Source of the DNA: DHVE2 group archaeon
GTDB lineage: Archaea > Thermoplasmatota > Thermoplasmata > Thermoplasmatales > Aciduliprofundaceae
Length of the DNA: 51,188 nucleotides
Assembly: GCA_015523125.1 (NCBI GenBank)
Contig: WAKX01000039.1
Span: 1-51,188, forward strand
Direction of reading: 5' to 3'
This document shows positions 50,064 to 51,188 of the stretch, piece after piece. The position numbers were made by a program, and so were the translations under genes. Below the pieces are notes generated by a model, which saw only the letters and a program-made list of their open reading frames with translations, ran no database searches and had not been told where the DNA came from. Each line of letters begins with the position of its first letter. Within the stretch, counting starts at the first letter, position 1.

Positions 50064-51188
50064 ACATAGAGGAATTGAACAGGGAGGTTGGAGAGGAATA
50101 CGGAAAGGTTCTTCCCCTGAAGGTAGTGGAGGGCGAAGCGCCCAACTTCGACTGGAACTCGGTGAACATACCGAAAGATACAATCGATAAGATGAGCATA
50201 AGGGATCTGAAGAACATACTCCGCCACGAGTACGGGCACCTGTTCATCAACCCCAGAAATTTAGCCACAAGCGAAACCATGGTTTATCTGGCCAAGCTTT
50301 TGAGGTACAACAATCCCATGGTTATAGTGAACGTCATTTCCGACATGCTGGTGGATTCCACCCTAATAAAAATTCACGGAAGGGAATACCTGAAAACGAT
50401 TGAGAAATACCTAAAAAATCCCAAAAACGCGGTGTTTATCGCCATGGCATCGTTCTACGCTGCCTACGCCAAGAGCCTGAATTTGGAGACGAATTTGCCC
50501 GAGGACCCGATAGGGAAGAAGATTCACAAGGTTATCTACGGCCCGGGTAATCTCTACATGCGGGTTTACAAGACCATGGAACTGCTCCGCTGGTATCTGG
50601 ATATTCCGAGCAACATGCCCAAATACTCTGTGTCCATAATTTCTGTCAAAGAGCCAAACGAGGCCATCGCCCGGCGCGAGCTGGAGCGCAACGGAATACG
50701 GGTTGACACCTTGGGGGATCGAGGAACACCGGGAATTTTTGGAGCAGGATCTAGTTCCCTCTTTCGAGTGAGCTCAAATCCCAAGTACGTGGCCTTGGTG
50801 GAGATGGAAATAGAGAAGATAATGGACGAAAAGGTCTCAAGCGAGAAAGAAATGTACGATTATGGAACGTGGTACGTTGGGGACGAGCCGAGAAAGTTGG
50901 ATATTCTTCGAACGGTGGAAAACGGGGGATTGCCCATTCCCGGGGTAACAACAATATCAAGAGAGGCAAACAAAGACCGTGGCCCGGAAGCGCCCGGGAT
51001 TGATAGCGTCGCAGTGGTTTTGGATTGCAGCGGTTCGATGGAAGATAAATTTATTCAGGTTCAGATGGCCGTGTTAAATCTTTTGGAGATGGCAAAGAAA
51101 AATAGATTTAGAGTTGCATTAATCCCATATTCTGCGGGCTACAGCGAGGAGTACGTGATTTACCCAACCTTTGATTACGAGGAGATCC
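50060..51188 (+). CDS. HEYGH-metallopeptidase-like and VWA domain protein (partial, runs off the window)
   Basis: The frame is open from ATG 50060 to the last base, at least 376 codons, so the C-terminus is missing. Near the N-terminus RHEYGHLF (about 56-60) matches the HExxH zinc motif, with a possible third ligand in NVISDMLVDS. From about residue 315 a VWA domain begins, with the MIDAS motif DCSGSMED (about 322-329) intact. This resembles DUF2201-type metallopeptidase/VWA proteins that work with MoxR ATPases. Overlap with the MoxR gene supports a joint complex. Its client protein is unknown. Confidence 0.82.
   Translation, partial: MNIEELNREVGEEYGKVLPLKVVEGEAPNFDWNSVNIPKDTIDKMSIRDLKNILRHEYGHLFINPRNLATSETMVYLAKLLRYNNPMVIVNVISDMLVDSTLIKIHGREYLKTIEKYLKNPKNAVFIAMASFYAAYAKSLNLETNLPEDPIGKKIHKVIYGPGNLYMRVYKTMELLRWYLDIPSNMPKYSVSIISVKEPNEAIARRELERNGIRVDTLGDRGTPGIFGAGSSSLFRVSSNPKYVALVEMEIEKIMDEKVSSEKEMYDYGTWYVGDEPRKLDILRTVENGGLPIPGVTTISREANKDRGPEAPGIDSVAVVLDCSGSMEDKFIQVQMAVLNLLEMAKKNRFRVALIPYSAGYSEEYVIYPTFDYEEI

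Overview
The window looks like chromosomal DNA of a thermophilic, anaerobic, peptide-fermenting euryarchaeon. My best guess is an Aciduliprofundum/DHVE2-like member of the Thermoplasmata, but that placement is inference from gene content and was not tested. Supporting signs are the archaeal-only families (UPF0147, UPF0201, Nob1, sulfide-type Thi4, archaeal site-2 protease, DUF835), TATA-like boxes about 25 bases upstream of start codons (many transcripts look leaderless), GGTG/GAGG ribosome sites only inside operons, and a tRNA-Asn without an encoded CCA. No CRISPR array, rRNA, complete insertion sequence or prophage was seen.

Layout. 0-5.7 kb: tRNA-Asn, an RNase J-like nuclease, a secreted Ig-like protein behind a palindromic operator candidate, a CPA1 Na+/H+ antiporter, UbiX and a membrane protein. 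5.8-17 kb is metabolic: an MFS transporter, the split glycine decarboxylase gcvPA-gcvPB, a MobA-like nucleotidyltransferase, a three-gene NuoE/NuoF/formate-dehydrogenase operon behind an 8+8 palindrome, and an MscS channel. 17-21.8 kb: an MTA/SAH deaminase-type amidohydrolase, an MBL-fold hydrolase, and an operon of nob1, an aldehyde:ferredoxin oxidoreductase and a DUF3783-type gene. 21.9-29.3 kb: a 7TM-DUF835 protein, a thi4 operon with a decayed duplicate membrane gene, a divergent feoA-feoB-membrane gene-feoC operon that shares a DtxR-like box with the thi4 operon, and a membrane-embedded Cas4-like nuclease. 29.4-34.3 kb: small archaeal housekeeping genes (RAM domain, UPF0147, MarC, DUF998-like, endonuclease IV-like TIM barrel, 3-hexulose-6-phosphate isomerase, UPF0201, CPBP protease).

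The most unusual part is 34.4-44.5 kb. A family of type II (N-in, one-helix) surface proteins of about 270 residues, called family P here, occurs as four intact genes plus one truncated remnant. A secreted 551-residue relative (called L) carries the same extracellular domain plus an Ala/Gly-rich segment, a C-terminal beta domain and a Gly/Ser linker. In the first cluster each P copy is followed by L or by a fragment of L's signal peptide. This looks like repeated tandem duplication of a P-L pair with loss of most L copies. I recognise no function for it, and it is the best candidate here for an undescribed system. Between the two clusters lie an MFS transporter, a Cys-rich small protein, a site-2 protease, an HD hydrolase and an alpha/beta hydrolase.

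44.5-51.2 kb: a very divergent tubulin/FtsZ-like protein, a NosD-like beta-helix surface protein, a second stand-alone RAM protein, truA, a cupin, small hypotheticals, and a MoxR-type ATPase coupled to a protein with both an HEYGH zinc motif and a VWA domain, which runs off the window end.

Energy logic (inference): glycine cleavage, aldehyde oxidation and formate/NADH interconversion fit amino-acid fermentation, with iron uptake (Feo) supplying the many iron-sulfur enzymes.
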